Part shown: in pieces, positions 19,334-31,098 of the stretch
Layout: each line of letters begins with the position of its first letter
Numbering within the stretch: position 1 is the stretch's first letter
Source: Paenibacillus sp. RC334
GTDB taxonomy: Bacteria; Bacillota; Bacilli; Paenibacillales; Paenibacillaceae
DNA length: 64,000 bases
Direction: 5' to 3'
NCBI RefSeq assembly: GCF_030034735.1
Contig: NZ_CP125370.1
Span: 2,666,001-2,730,000, forward strand
Made by a program: the position numbers and the translations under genes
The notes under the pieces: generated by a model
Databases searched by the model: none
The model's input: only the letters and a program-made list of their open reading frames with translations
What the model was told of the DNA's origin: nothing

Positions 19334-19456
19334 CTTCCTCAGGTGCGCTACACCGAACGGCCAGATACCGCTGTGACTGCTCTGCTGGATGGAAAGATTA
19401 TCGTAATGGTAAATGGAACCTCCAACAATATTGATATGTCCGGGAATTTTTTTTGA
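19334..19456 (+). pseudogene. GerA-type spore germination receptor fragment
   Basis: An open frame without a start reads PQVRYTERPDTAVTALLDGK and then IIVMVNGT, the conserved central motif of GerA-family A subunits (about 500 aa when complete). Only about 40 residues remain before a stop in a T-rich run. It is a remnant of a lost germinant receptor gene. Confidence 0.65.
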
Positions 19457-19809
19457 ATTTCTCGCGTCCAGTGAGAACTACTATCAGCAAACAATCATCA
19501 TGATATTTATATTGACAAATTTATTTTCGTGATTTTTTAAAGTGAAAAATTACCGTATTTTAACCTTTCCCATAGCATATATCTGCTTACTTCTCTCGGT
19601 TACCATGTACCACGATCAAGCGTCCTTTAACAAAGACAAGCCCGTGAGTTCAATAATAAAACGAGACATGGAGATCAAAAAATACAACTGTTTACATTTC
19701 ATATTATTCTTGCAGACTACATTTGTATTACTTATAATATATGAATAAGTGCTCATATATTAATTTCGATTGTAAATCATCAAAATTTTATAGAGGAGAG
19801 GGCAGGTAG
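19457..19809. other. AT-rich region upstream of czcD
   Basis: A 68-codon frame beginning with GTG at 19542 has a hydrophobic end but no ribosome site or family resemblance, so I do not call it. Nothing else is seen except the expected promoter region of the exporter. Confidence 0.4.
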
Positions 19810-20823
19810 ATGAGTAAGAAAAGTCACACACACGACCGTAATACGGCATACGAACATGACTGCAACCAACATCATCAACATAATCATTCTAAAGGCAGTG
19901 AGCATTCACATGCTCACGGGCATGGGCATTCCCATAGCCACGGGCATTCTCATGGACATGGAGCGAACAAAAATGCTCTAAAGTTATCATTCTTTTTAAT
20001 TGCTGGTTATATGATCATTGAATTTATTGGTGGAGTGCTGACGAACAGCCTGGCACTATTATCTGATGCGGGGCATATGTTGAGTGATGCGGGTGCATTG
20101 GGGTTAAGTTATCTCGCGATGACCTGGGGACAACGGCAAGCGAGCATGTCAAAGACGTTTGGATACAAACGATTTGAAGTACTGGCCGCTTTTATTAATG
20201 GCTTAGCACTTGCCCTGATATCGATTTATATTTTCTGGGAAGCTTTCAAACGGCTTTCTGACCCGCCTGGAATCATGACTTCAGGAATGCTGATCATCGC
20301 AGTGCTTGGCTTGCTCGTCAATATAGCTGCTGCTTTTATCCTTACGAGGGGAGATACATCTGAAAATCTCAATATTCGCAGTGCCTTTCTACATGTAATA
20401 GGGGATTTGTTAGGTTCTGTAGGTGCGATTGTGGCGGCATTGCTGATTATGTTCTTCGGCTGGAATTTGGCTGATCCGATCGCCAGTATTTTGGTGGCGG
20501 TTCTGGTGATTATCAGTGCTTATCGGGTAACTCGGGATTCTATTCATATTCTGATGGAAGGTACGCCGCTAAATATGAACACAGATCAAATTAAGCAATC
20601 CCTGCTTGATCTTGAGTATGTTGTAGAAGTGCACGACCTTCATGTATGGGCGTTATCATCAGATGTTCCGTTGCTGAGTTGCCATATCATCATTCAAGAT
20701 CCAAAGTACAGTATTGTTGTGCTGGAGCGGGCACAGAGGTTGTTGAAAGAACGATACGAGATCAAGCATATTACAATACAGATTGATAGACCGGGAATCC
20801 CGTGTCATATTGAACATCATTAG
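19810..20823 (+). CDS. czcD: Cation diffusion facilitator, CzcD-type zinc exporter
   Basis: Proton-coupled exporter of Zn2+ (often also Co2+/Cd2+) in the cytoplasmic membrane. 337 aa: a His-rich N-terminal tail (residues 1-57, repeated HGHSH), six membrane segments, the metal site motif LLSDAGHMLSDAGAL, and a cytoplasmic dimerisation domain ending IQIDRPGIPCHIEHH. GAGGAGAGGGCAGGTAG precedes the ATG. It is followed by a hairpin terminator and stands alone. No metal-sensor gene is adjacent. Confidence 0.93.
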   Translation: MSKKSHTHDRNTAYEHDCNQHHQHNHSKGSEHSHAHGHGHSHSHGHSHGHGANKNALKLSFFLIAGYMIIEFIGGVLTNSLALLSDAGHMLSDAGALGLSYLAMTWGQRQASMSKTFGYKRFEVLAAFINGLALALISIYIFWEAFKRLSDPPGIMTSGMLIIAVLGLLVNIAAAFILTRGDTSENLNIRSAFLHVIGDLLGSVGAIVAALLIMFFGWNLADPIASILVAVLVIISAYRVTRDSIHILMEGTPLNMNTDQIKQSLLDLEYVVEVHDLHVWALSSDVPLLSCHIIIQDPKYSIVVLERAQRLLKERYEIKHITIQIDRPGIPCHIEHH

Positions 20824-20832
20824 CAAGAAACT

Positions 20833-20865
20833 CAGAAGAGATCTACGTGATGTGGGTCTCTTCTG
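20833..20865 (+). terminator. Hairpin after czcD
   Basis: CAGAAGAGA pairs with TCTCTTCTG; weak T content follows. It is a probable terminator of the exporter gene. Confidence 0.55.
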
Positions 20866-21152
20866 CTGTTTCCAGTCTGGGAAATAAATACAGACTAGAA
20901 CAAGCTACGTTTAGTAGTAAGAAGCAAATGATCGAACTGCTGATTACGAGCGGCGAGGAACCTATGCGCAAAATGATAATGCGGGAGATCCCTGTGCGCC
21001 ACGCGTGGATCATCTGCACATCATTCATGCAGTGGAAGGCACTGCTTACTGTTCCGAATGCTGTGGCAGTGAAGATTCACGATTTGATTATTTGTAGATA
21101 ACATATATCTGCAAAGTCTTTATAATATTCATGTAAAAAGGAGACTGAGACA
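20866..21152. other. Unassigned stretch with possible gene scrap
   Basis: An open frame (RLEQATFSSKKQMIELLITS) switches after about 30 codons to another frame reading HAVEGTAYCSECCGSEDSRF. It looks like a decayed coding sequence with one frameshift and a Cys pair motif, but I do not recognise the family. Confidence 0.3.
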
Positions 21153-21476
21153 ATGTACAGCGAACCCTTTACCAATCAATGGAACTCGGGAACGTATGAT
21201 GATAAGCTGAATTTAGTAGCTGAGCTGGGAGCAGGCCGGCTTCCGTGTCACGTTGGCTTAGCACTTCGACAGACCCACTTCGCTCAGGACAGATACTGGG
21301 GTTCGGGGCTGGCTGGACAAGTTCGCCGATTATTTCTTCTTGGACGTCACCCCGCAGACAAAGCATCCATCTACCGCGCCATTGAGGCAAAGGTCAAGCC
21401 ATCCATAGACCTGGGAGGTCAATGGATGGCCGACACCAGCCGATTGCGCATCGTAGCCATCAAGGAACTCGCTTAA
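21153..21476 (+). pseudogene. SAM-dependent methyltransferase with internal deletion and frameshifts
   Basis: The N-terminus, MYSEPFTNQWNSGTYDDKLN, and the C-terminus, IEAKVKPSIDLGGQWMADTS, match class I methyltransferases of about 250 aa. The central SAM-binding domain is missing. Between them, a second frame reads WEQAGFRVTLA, a stop, then HFDRPTSL and RGWLDKFADYFFLDVTP, which is the expected region just before the C-terminus. So about 140 residues were deleted and at least two frame changes followed. The open frame of 107 codons is therefore a chimera of two frames and cannot be active. Confidence 0.7.
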
Positions 21477-21520
21477 GTAGGACATATATGGATGTACTTG
21501 ATTTACCTTGAAAGGGAAGC

Positions 21521-21559
21521 ACCCCACTACAGCAGAAATGCTGTAGGGGTGTTTTTTTA
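21521..21559 (+). terminator. Rho-independent terminator
   Basis: CACCCC-(AC)-TACAGCA pairs with TGCTGTA-GGGGTG, followed by seven T. It ends the methyltransferase remnant transcript. Confidence 0.85.
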
Positions 21560-21820
21560 TGGTTTATCGCCAATTCAGTCTTCTCATAGCACTCTATAGT
21601 GATTCTGATTATGACGATAAGTAGTCTAAAAGTAGCGTTCTGTGAAGGATATCTCCTTGTATGGCTCCGAAATGCCACCTCATCACTTGCAGTTGAATAC
21701 AGAGATAAAACAAGAAGAGCGATATTTTCCACCAAAATAGATAATAATATACCCCCTTTCTTGGATTTTTTATCTTTATAATGAAGACGCATCCATAACA
21801 ATCAAAGGAGTTGATATGTT

Positions 21821-23422
21821 TTGACACGTAACAAATGCTTAAGAAGATTGTCCACCGCCATGTTAACGGTGCCTATGCTCACGATGTTCGCTTCAGGTGC
21901 AATGGCCGAGCAGGAAATGAACGGACATAAGCCTCCGGTTTCTACTGGAAGCGGCGTGTTTTATGAAATTTATATTAATTCTTTTTATGATTCGAATGGA
22001 GATGGACATGGTGATTTGAAAGGAATTACACAAAAGCTTGATTACTTAAACGACGGCAACCCCCGTTCGGGCAAGGATCTGCAGATCAGCGGCCTCTGGC
22101 TCATGCCCCTAAATCCGTCTCCAAGCTACCATAAATACGATGTAACCGACTACTATCAGGTCGATCCGCAGTATGGTAATCTGAATGATTTCCGCACCTT
22201 GATGAAAGAAGCGGACCGAAAGGGCATCAAGGTGATTATGGACCTTGTTATTAATCATTCGAGCAGTGAGCACCCTTGGTTCAAAGAAGGTAGCGTCAAC
22301 CCGCAAAGCAAATACCACGACTATTACGTATGGGCAGATAAGAACACAGATCTGGATGAAAAAGGCTCGTGGGGACAACAGGTATGGCATAAGAATCCGA
22401 ATGGTGAAGGGTATTTCTACGGCACGTTCTGGTCGGGAATGCCGGATTTGAACTTCGACAATCTCGAAGTTCGCAAAGAAATGATCAAGGTTGGCAAGTA
22501 TTGGCTACAGCAAGGTGCAGACGGGTTCCGGCTTGACGCGGCGATGCACATTTTTAAAGGACAGACGAAGGAGGGTGCCGATAAAAACATCGCCTGGTGG
22601 AATGAGTTCCGTTCCGAGATGGAGAAGGTAAATCCAAATGTATATCTAGCGGGGGAGGTATGGGACAAACCGGAGACAATAGCTCCTTACTACGGACCAC
22701 TTCACTCCCTGTTTAATTTTGACCTGGGCGGAACGATTTTGAACTCTATAAAAAATGGTCAGGATCAGGGTATTGCGACATTCGCCGAGAAAACGCTGAA
22801 ATTGTATAAATCGTACAATAAGGCGGCACTCGATGCTCCATTCCTGAGTAACCATGACCAGACCCGTGTCATGAGTGAGCTGGGCGGGGATGTGCGAAAA
22901 GCCAAGCTGGCCGCTTCGATTCTTTTGACGTTGCCAGGGCAGCCGTTCCTTTATTACGGGGAAGAAATCGGCATGAAGGGAGAGAAGCCCGATGAGTATC
23001 TACGGGAGCCTATGCGCTGGTACAAAGGAGATGGCCCCGGTCAAACGACGTGGGAGGAACCCAAATACAACACAGGCGAAGTATCGGTCGAAGCGCAGCT
23101 ACGCGACGATGATTCCCTGCTGGAAAGCTACCGCTCGCTCATCCGTCTGAGGGAAGAACATGAAGCCCTCCGCAGCGACAGTTTGGAACCGATCCAAGCA
23201 GGTTCTGCCAGCGTAACTGCATTTAAACGCACTTCAGGCAAAGAAACATTGTATGTATATCATAACCTGTCCGGAGAGCCGGTTACCCTGCAGATCAAAG
23301 ATTGGGATAAGGGCAAGTGGAAAGTGGTCTTCTCCACCTCGAAGGATATGAAGGTGAAGAAAGGAACGGTCGTGATTCCAGCCTACGGTTCTCTGATTAC
23401 CAAAGAAGACAGAAAGAGCTGA
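21821..23422 (+). CDS. Secreted alpha-amylase family glycosidase (GH13)
   Basis: Extracellular starch/malto-oligosaccharide hydrolase. 533 aa with a signal peptide (cleavage near SGAMAEQE). All GH13 regions are visible: [27 protein letters not shown] with nucleophile Asp239, LAGEVWD with acid/base Glu279, and FLSNHDQTR with Asp346, followed by a C-terminal beta domain. The TTG start at 21821 follows AAAGGAG; the nearby ATG at 21816 runs into a stop after one codon. Single-gene unit. Sequence alone does not separate amylase from neopullulanase- or transferase-like specificity. Confidence 0.92.
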   Translation: MTRNKCLRRLSTAMLTVPMLTMFASGAMAEQEMNGHKPPVSTGSGVFYEIYINSFYDSNGDGHGDLKGITQKLDYLNDGNPRSGKDLQISGLWLMPLNPSPSYHKYDVTDYYQVDPQYGNLNDFRTLMKEADRKGIKVIMDLVINHSSSEHPWFKEGSVNPQSKYHDYYVWADKNTDLDEKGSWGQQVWHKNPNGEGYFYGTFWSGMPDLNFDNLEVRKEMIKVGKYWLQQGADGFRLDAAMHIFKGQTKEGADKNIAWWNEFRSEMEKVNPNVYLAGEVWDKPETIAPYYGPLHSLFNFDLGGTILNSIKNGQDQGIATFAEKTLKLYKSYNKAALDAPFLSNHDQTRVMSELGGDVRKAKLAASILLTLPGQPFLYYGEEIGMKGEKPDEYLREPMRWYKGDGPGQTTWEEPKYNTGEVSVEAQLRDDDSLLESYRSLIRLREEHEALRSDSLEPIQAGSASVTAFKRTSGKETLYVYHNLSGEPVTLQIKDWDKGKWKVVFSTSKDMKVKKGTVVIPAYGSLITKEDRKS

Positions 23423-25408
<1,986 letters not shown>

Positions 25409-25481
25409 TAGCTTCATCTCTATAACACGAAGTGCATTCACTACGCTTCACCTGAAGAAGAGAAGAAGTATACTTTTTCTC

Positions 25482-25535
25482 AAAATGTCGAGAATTCCCG
25501 TCTTTTTGAGACATGGGTTTCTCGACATTTTGAAG
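25482..25535. terminator. Bidirectional hairpin terminator
   Basis: Perfect 14-bp arms CAAAATGTCGAGAA and TTCTCGACATTTTG around a 25-base loop, between the convergent reductase and AraC genes. Confidence 0.75.
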
Positions 25536-25558
25536 CCTCAACAAAGAGAATTAAGCGT

Positions 25559-26467
25559 TCAGTATCTATAATATTTTTCCTTAAGATATTTGATGTCTGC
25601 CCTAGGAGGAGAACCAAACATTCGAGAATATTCACGGCTAAATTGAGACGCGCTTTCATAGCCCACTCGAAAAGCGACATCAGCGGCATCTGCTGACTCA
25701 GATAATAGGAGACGGCGTGCCTCTTGCAAACGCAGTTGCTTTTGAAATTGAAGAGGGCTCATAGCGGTTACTTCCTTAAAGTTCCGGTGAAATGAGGAAA
25801 CGCTCATACTGGCTAATTCGGCAAGCTCCTCGACCCGCAAAGATTTATCATAATGATGAATAATTTGTTCAATAGCCTCCCTGATTCGGTACGAGCTGCT
25901 TCCCTCCAACGCAATCTGTCCCAGTGTAACCCCATATTGGCCCTGTAGGAGCCGATATAGTATTTCTCTGATAAACATAGGAGCTAAAAACGGTATATGC
26001 TTCGGATTGTCCAGCAGACGGGCTAACCTAAGGATTGCATCCATCAGATCCGACTCCATCTGGCCGACAAATAAAGCCCGCTTCAAATTTCCCTTAGGCA
26101 TTGGCTGAATTTCCAAGTCGTTTAAAATCTCTAAAATCTGGTTCTGTGTAAATTCAAGCTTAAAACTTAAGTAAGGGTCATCAGGCGAAGCTCTAATCAC
26201 CTGGCCAACCACCGGCAGATTCATGGATGCAATCAGGTAATTGGCAGGGTTATATGTAAAACGTTCCTGTGCCAGAAATATTTCTTTCGAACCTTTAGTT
26301 ATAAAACAGAAGCTCGGCTTGTACACCCCGTAGTCTGGTTCAGTTGTGTTGGAATAGCGGATAAAAAATAAAGAAGGGATCGCCGTCTTCTGAACTCCCT
26401 CCCCAAGGCAGTGACGCTGAATCAGCCTGGCAAGTTCATTTTGCTGACTACTTATTACCTGAGACAT
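25559..26467 (-). CDS. AraC-family transcriptional regulator (AraC_N type)
   Basis: 302 aa. N-terminal cupin-like ligand domain (FITKGSKEIFLAQERFTYNPANYLIAS region), C-terminal double helix-turn-helix (LRVEELAELASMSVSSFHRNFK; ADVAFRVGYESASQFSREYSRMFG). The ATG at 26467 has AAGGAGGT seven bases upstream; the longer frame from 26509 lacks a site. Proteins of this subtype commonly sit beside aldo/keto reductases and regulate them, which matches the convergent neighbours here. Confidence 0.9.
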   Translation of the reverse strand: MSQVISSQQNELARLIQRHCLGEGVQKTAIPSLFFIRYSNTTEPDYGVYKPSFCFITKGSKEIFLAQERFTYNPANYLIASMNLPVVGQVIRASPDDPYLSFKLEFTQNQILEILNDLEIQPMPKGNLKRALFVGQMESDLMDAILRLARLLDNPKHIPFLAPMFIREILYRLLQGQYGVTLGQIALEGSSSYRIREAIEQIIHHYDKSLRVEELAELASMSVSSFHRNFKEVTAMSPLQFQKQLRLQEARRLLLSESADAADVAFRVGYESASQFSREYSRMFGSPPRADIKYLKEKYYRY

Positions 26468-26677
26468 GAAGTACCTCCTTATTCGTTGATCATGTTCATT
26501 ATAAGCCATCAGTATCTATTATAAGAATAGCCGTAAGAGAATCAGGCAATCATTCAAGATAAATGTGATAACGGTTTTAGTGAATAAACCTGAACACAGT
26601 GGATGAAAAATCATTTTTATTAAAATGACTGATTGAAAATATGTGAACAAAACCCTTTAGCATCGGAGTTGAATACG

Positions 26678-26806
26678 ATGGAAAAATTAATCCAGTGGTA
26701 TGAAAAAAGCCTGATTAAAAGGCTGGAAGTGCTCATTGATTTGGAAAAAGATGCTACTTTTAAAGAGATGTATCTGGAATACTTGAATCAACTTCAGTCC
26801 AAATAA
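26678..26806 (+). CDS. Small hypothetical protein (42 aa)
   Basis: A 42-codon frame, MEKLIQWYEKSLIKRLEVLI then DLEKDATFKEMYLEY..., amphipathic and Lys/Glu-rich, with GGAG ten bases upstream. It has the look of a real small helical protein. Function unknown. It lies alone in a 620-base gap between two AraC regulators, the rest of which shows nothing recognisable. Confidence 0.45.
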   Translation: MEKLIQWYEKSLIKRLEVLIDLEKDATFKEMYLEYLNQLQSK

Positions 26807-27089
26807 AGTGGAATCCGATAAATTACAAAGTATGCAGAGGACATAGAGGAACTAAAAGGTCTATACGTCTGAAAAATGAAAATAAAAGCAGATAACAACG
26901 TATAAATAATCTATATTTTGACGAAATACGCTCTTTTGTTATTGAGAACAGATTATAATGTTTTAAATCATAAGCTAAAGTAGGGAACTTCGTGCCAATG
27001 AAAGATACGGTCGAGTAAAACCGAAATTCTATATGAAGAACGGGTGTAATATCGGTTGTCAGCTTTTGCGTGGTTTCGTTCTCTTTTAT

Positions 27090-28277
27090 TCAACTCTGCT
27101 GAATAATCAAATTATTCTTATACTGCTTGGGAGTCAGGCCCGTGATTTTTTTGAATACCTTGGTGAAATAGCTTTGATCGTGAAAGTTGAGCAGGGAATA
27201 GATTTCGCTAATCGATAGGTCAGAGTAGACGATGAGATTCTTGGCCTCTTCGATTTTTTGGCGCTGGATATAGGCTTTTAGGGTCTCCCCCGTCTCTTCC
27301 TTAAACTTGTTGGACAGATAGGAGGGGCTGATGCGCAGCTGCTTGGCCAAGGATTCCAGCGTCAAGTGTTCATGCAGGTGGTTGAAGATATAGTCCTGGC
27401 ATAGCAGGATCGTCTTCGAGAAGCTGGAGCGGTTGGCTTTGGTGACCCGTTCGGCAAAATCGGGCAAAATCTCTTCCAGCATCTTAGTGATGGAATCGAT
27501 CTTCTTTAGCTCTTCGATATGCTGGATATAGGCATCGCTCAGGTTATAGGCGATTTCTGGGTAGAGTCCGCCCTCGATGGCCGCTCGGGTCGCCAGGGTG
27601 ACTGCCGTAATCAGAAGATTTTTCTTGTTCCGCAAGGAGTCTCTTTTGGACAAGGTTCCGTAACTGCCTTCCTGGGAATGCAGCTTCATGTAATACAGCA
27701 TTTTTTCAATATTCCCGGTTTTAAGATGTTCCCAGATCTTCCTCTCGGCCAGAAAGGAGCTGTGGTAATCACTGTTCTCCCGCTGCTCGATAATTTTGAG
27801 TTCAATCACTTCAGAGATTAGGGAAGGATTCAGGTTCTCGTTATCCTGTTTGACCTTATTTAAGGACAAGGTTTCGTTGTAGAACAGATGATGCAGCAGG
27901 ATCGCGGTATTAAACAGCTGGTTCGTATCAAAAGCATCTTGCTGTTCAGACGGCTCAATCAAGGTGTTTGTCGAGACATATTTTTCGGAGTGCGGCCACA
28001 GAATGATCCGTTCATTCTCATGCTCTGGATGGGGGAGCATGGCAATAATGTCCTCATGGTTATTGATATAAACCATCTGTACCGGCTTGCTCAAATTCAG
28101 GGAGAATAAGTGGTCAATCAATGTCTGGGGCAGCATCTCCCGGATCATCAGAGAAGAATAGTTATTGCTGAAGGTCTGGGATCTTTCCCAGCCTTTTTTT
28201 ATAAAGAAGATCGGAATATGGATCGCGTTATAGACGAGCTTGCAGAGGGTTTCTAGGTCTCTTTGAGATGGGTTCAT
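27090..28277 (-). CDS. AraC-family transcriptional regulator
   Basis: 395 aa. The C-terminal 100 residues form the AraC helix-turn-helix pair (LTLESLAKQLRISPSYLSNKFKEETG; ISEIYSLLNFHDQSYFTKVFKKITG). The N-terminal 280 residues match no domain I can name. The ATG at 28277 follows GGAGAGGAACACC; the ATG five codons earlier lacks a site. Divergent from the GPH sugar symporter, so probably its activator. Confidence 0.88.
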   Translation of the reverse strand: MNPSQRDLETLCKLVYNAIHIPIFFIKKGWERSQTFSNNYSSLMIREMLPQTLIDHLFSLNLSKPVQMVYINNHEDIIAMLPHPEHENERIILWPHSEKYVSTNTLIEPSEQQDAFDTNQLFNTAILLHHLFYNETLSLNKVKQDNENLNPSLISEVIELKIIEQRENSDYHSSFLAERKIWEHLKTGNIEKMLYYMKLHSQEGSYGTLSKRDSLRNKKNLLITAVTLATRAAIEGGLYPEIAYNLSDAYIQHIEELKKIDSITKMLEEILPDFAERVTKANRSSFSKTILLCQDYIFNHLHEHLTLESLAKQLRISPSYLSNKFKEETGETLKAYIQRQKIEEAKNLIVYSDLSISEIYSLLNFHDQSYFTKVFKKITGLTPKQYKNNLIIQQS

Positions 28278-28370
28278 GGTGTTCCTCTCCATAAAAAAAA
28301 TTATAAAATTACAACTTTTCCTTAAATAATACCATAAATCATGAACAAATATATTTAAACTGTAAACAAA

Positions 28371-28384
28371 TAAAACGCTTTCCG
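28371..28384. promoter_or_regulatory. cre-like site 1 upstream of the GPH symporter
   Basis: TAAAACGCTTTCCG resembles the core of a cre site (AARCGYTTTC) in the divergent region between regulator and symporter. The first positions deviate from consensus. Confidence 0.35.
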
Positions 28385-28427
28385 AGTTGGGGCAAGGTTC
28401 TAATCAAGCTCTAATGTTAAGAAGATT

Positions 28428-28441
28428 TGAAAACGCTTTTA
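28428..28441. promoter_or_regulatory. cre-like site 2 upstream of the GPH symporter
   Basis: TGAAAACGCTTTTA fits 13 of 14 cre positions and ends directly at the symporter's ribosome site AGGGGGAA, where bound CcpA would act as a roadblock. Confidence 0.55.
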
Positions 28442-28453
28442 GGGGGAAGTAAA

Positions 28454-29845
28454 ATGGCAGTGGTAGAAGCAGACTTGAAGAAGGGTAAGCAGGCTGTAAG
28501 CTCAAATCAGAAATTGTCTTTGTTGGAGAAAGTAAGTTACGGTTTGGGGGATGCGGGTTCCAACTTGATTTACACAGTTATTACGACCTACTTGACCTTT
28601 TACTTTACGGACGTGTATGGACTCGGGGCGGCTGCGGTCGGTACGCTGATGCTGATCGCCAGATTCGTCGACATGATCGACAGCCCGATCTTCGGGGTAC
28701 TGATTGACAGGACCAATACAAAATGGGGGAAATCAAGACCCTGGATTCTCTGGTCCAGCTTTCCTTTTGCAATCGTTTCCATATTGCTCTTTATGGGGCC
28801 AGAATTAAGCGCTTCCGGCAAACTTGCATACGCTTACATTTTTTACATCGCGGCGAACGTGCTGTATGCGGCCGTCAATAATCCACTGACGACGATGTTG
28901 CCAAGCATGTCGAGCGATGTCCAGGAGAGAACCGTGGCCAATACGTTCCGTATGATTGGTGGACAGGTTGGCGGCTTGATCGTTAACCTCACGCTGCTGC
29001 CGCTGGTCGCCTACTTTGGTGCTGGGAATCAGCAAAAAGGCTTCTTCTATACGATGACGCTCTTCGCTATTATGGGATTGATCCTGTTCATCGTCACATT
29101 CCTGAACACCAGAGAGCGTGTGCAGAACATCGCCGGACAGGACCAAAGCCTTTCTGTGAAGGAAAGTCTGAAAGCGATCAAAGGAAATCGTCCGTGGATG
29201 GCCGTTTCTCTGCTCGGTATCGTCTTTTTCCTGATGTATATCATGAAGCTCTCCGCAGGCATTTATTACATGACATACACCTTGGAGAAACCTGAAATCG
29301 TTTCCTTGGTAAATACGCTGTCGATGGTAACGGTGATCGGAATGCTGGCAGTTCCTTTCTTGTCCAAACGGTTCAGTAAAAAATCGCTGATTATCACAGG
29401 TATTGGCATCAATATTATCGGGCAGCTCATTATCTATGTGGGTGGACACAATGTCGCCATGATTATCTTGGGAACGATCGTCGGCGGTATCGGTTTGGGA
29501 CTCCCGGGCGGATTGCTGTTTGCCCTTATGGCAGATACGGTTGATTATGGCGAATGGAAATCGGGTATCCGCGCCCAAGGTATTCTTGTCTCGGCTGCCG
29601 GTATCGGGATCAAGCTTGGCTCCGGTCTGGGCAGCGCCATTCCGGCCTGGCTGCTTGCAGCCGGCGGGTATGTCGCCAAGCAAAAGCAAACCGATTCTGC
29701 ATTGCAGATGATTACGCTTAACTACATCTGGCTGCCGATTGTCTTCAGTGTATTGTCGATTCTGATCATGGTCTTTATCTACAAGTGGGATAAGCCTCAT
29801 GATGAAATCGTGGCCGAATTGGAGGCTAGAAGAGCTCAAGTGTAA
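28454..29845 (+). CDS. GPH-family sugar:cation symporter (MFS)
   Basis: Twelve-segment membrane transporter of the glycoside-pentoside-hexuronide type (XynP/YicJ/MelB relatives), 463 aa. Typical opening KVSYGLGDAGSNLIYTVIT, the conserved RFVDMIDSPIFGVLIDRTNT loop and a late ALMADTVDYGEWKSG motif. The ATG at 28454 follows AGGGGGAAGTAAA. First gene of a catabolic unit with a ROK kinase and a Gfo/Idh oxidoreductase downstream. The sugar is not identifiable; disaccharide or glycoside uptake is likely. Confidence 0.92.
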   Translation: MAVVEADLKKGKQAVSSNQKLSLLEKVSYGLGDAGSNLIYTVITTYLTFYFTDVYGLGAAAVGTLMLIARFVDMIDSPIFGVLIDRTNTKWGKSRPWILWSSFPFAIVSILLFMGPELSASGKLAYAYIFYIAANVLYAAVNNPLTTMLPSMSSDVQERTVANTFRMIGGQVGGLIVNLTLLPLVAYFGAGNQQKGFFYTMTLFAIMGLILFIVTFLNTRERVQNIAGQDQSLSVKESLKAIKGNRPWMAVSLLGIVFFLMYIMKLSAGIYYMTYTLEKPEIVSLVNTLSMVTVIGMLAVPFLSKRFSKKSLIITGIGINIIGQLIIYVGGHNVAMIILGTIVGGIGLGLPGGLLFALMADTVDYGEWKSGIRAQGILVSAAGIGIKLGSGLGSAIPAWLLAAGGYVAKQKQTDSALQMITLNYIWLPIVFSVLSILIMVFIYKWDKPHDEIVAELEARRAQV

Positions 29846-29857
29846 AAATACTGGTAT

Positions 29858-29899
29858 AAGAGATGGAGTAGCTCCCCGGAGGAAGATGCCCCATCTCTT
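29858..29899 (+). terminator. Hairpin between symporter and kinase
   Basis: AAGAGATGG pairs with CCATCTCTT. No T run follows, so it may trim or attenuate the transcript rather than end it. Confidence 0.45.
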
Positions 29900-29927
29900 G
29901 TAAAGATAACAGGATAGGAGAATGCTT

Positions 29928-30830
29928 ATGTATCTTGCAATCGATATAGGAGGCACCTTTATAAAATATGCGCTGATGGATTCAGCTGGAACGATCGTGA
30001 CTAAAGGCAAGCAATCAACACCTAGAGTACATTTAGCAGGATTTATGGATAAATTGTATTCCATTATAGAGGGGCATGATTTGTCTGCGGTTAAGGGAAT
30101 CGCCCTTAGCTGCCCGGGAACGGTCGATGCGGCCCGGGGCGTCATCTACCATGGCGGTTCTTTGCCTTTTCTGCACGAGGTCAATTTAAAACAGGAAATT
30201 GAACGAAGATACGGAATAGACGCTTTCGTCGAAAATGACGGAAAGAGCGCGGCTCTGGCCGAACTCTGGCTTGGAAGCGTGAAAAACGCCAAAGATTCCG
30301 TGGTGTTAATTCTCGGAAGCGGGATCGGCGGCGGTATTATCATTGACGGTAAGCTTCACCGCGGGGTCAATCTCTCCGCCGGAGAAGTCAGCTATATCAT
30401 GCATCAATTCAATCCCGAAACTAAGACGGGACAGTACTTTGGACTGGATTGCTCTGCGGTCAACATGATCCGCCGTATTGCCGAAATCAAGAAAGTCGAT
30501 TCCGCTGACGGAGAAGTGATATTTGAATATATTATGCAAGGGGACGCAGAGGCCAATGCGATTTTTGATGAATATTGCCTGTACCTGGCCATTCAAATAT
30601 TAAATCTGCAGTACATTCTGGACCCCGAAGTTATCGCGATCGGGGGCGGAATCAGCGCGCAGCCCGTTCTGATTGAACGGATTCAGCGGGCGATCGCCGA
30701 CGTGAAAGAGGCCAATCCTCTGCATATCGCAAATCCCAAGGTGGTAGCCTGCCAATTCCGCAACGACGCCAACCTGTACGGGGCGCTGTATCATTATTTT
30801 GTCAGTAAAGAAAAGCTCGTCAATTCTTAA
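29928..30830 (+). CDS. ROK-family sugar kinase
   Basis: Cytoplasmic hexose or glycoside kinase of the ROK family, 300 aa: ATP-binding DIGGTFIKYALMDSAG, catalytic-region ENDGKSAALAELWLGS, and GSGIGGGIIIDGKL. The usual ROK zinc motif (CxCGxxGCxE) is absent; its place holds GQYFGLDCSAVNMIRR, as in BglK/YvdP-like members. The ATG at 29928 lies seven bases after GGATAGGAG. It probably phosphorylates the sugar brought in by the upstream symporter. Confidence 0.9.
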   Translation: MYLAIDIGGTFIKYALMDSAGTIVTKGKQSTPRVHLAGFMDKLYSIIEGHDLSAVKGIALSCPGTVDAARGVIYHGGSLPFLHEVNLKQEIERRYGIDAFVENDGKSAALAELWLGSVKNAKDSVVLILGSGIGGGIIIDGKLHRGVNLSAGEVSYIMHQFNPETKTGQYFGLDCSAVNMIRRIAEIKKVDSADGEVIFEYIMQGDAEANAIFDEYCLYLAIQILNLQYILDPEVIAIGGGISAQPVLIERIQRAIADVKEANPLHIANPKVVACQFRNDANLYGALYHYFVSKEKLVNS

Positions 30831-30957
30831 AGTCAGGTCTGGAAGTAAAATGCATTGAACAAGTCCGCAAGGAGAGTTACGATGACATTATGAATTGGGA
30901 TTATTGGTTGTAGAAATGGTCCGACATAATCAGCGTTTTGCGGATTTATGTGTATAA

Positions 30958-31080
30958 TATGTAATAAGCCTCAAACACGAAGATCCTTTGATGTCCGTCG
31001 AAGAAGGGTTTAATCGTGTAGTAACCAATCTGCAATCGATTTTGACCCGTGAGCAACCGCTTGATATGTGGTGGGCTTAA
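30958..31080 (+). pseudogene. C-terminal scrap of a sugar-phosphate isomerase/epimerase (IolE-like)
   Basis: An open frame without a start reads ISLKHEDPLMSVEEGFNRVV and ends with EQPLDMWWA, the characteristic ending of TIM-barrel sugar isomerases/epimerases. About 40 of about 280 residues remain. Such isomerases usually sit beside Gfo/Idh oxidoreductases, and the next gene is one, so an operon member has been mostly deleted. Confidence 0.7.
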
Positions 31081-31098
31081 ATCAGGAGTGAAAGGAAA

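Noticed and set aside
19542..19748. 68-codon frame beginning with GTG
   Set aside because: No ribosome site, no family resemblance, AT-rich intergenic composition.
28805..30145. Long minus-strand open frame (446 codons) antisense to the GPH symporter and kinase start
   Set aside because: The plus strand encodes two clear protein families; the antisense translation is low-complexity (Gln/Asp/His-rich), has no ribosome site and no recognisable domain.
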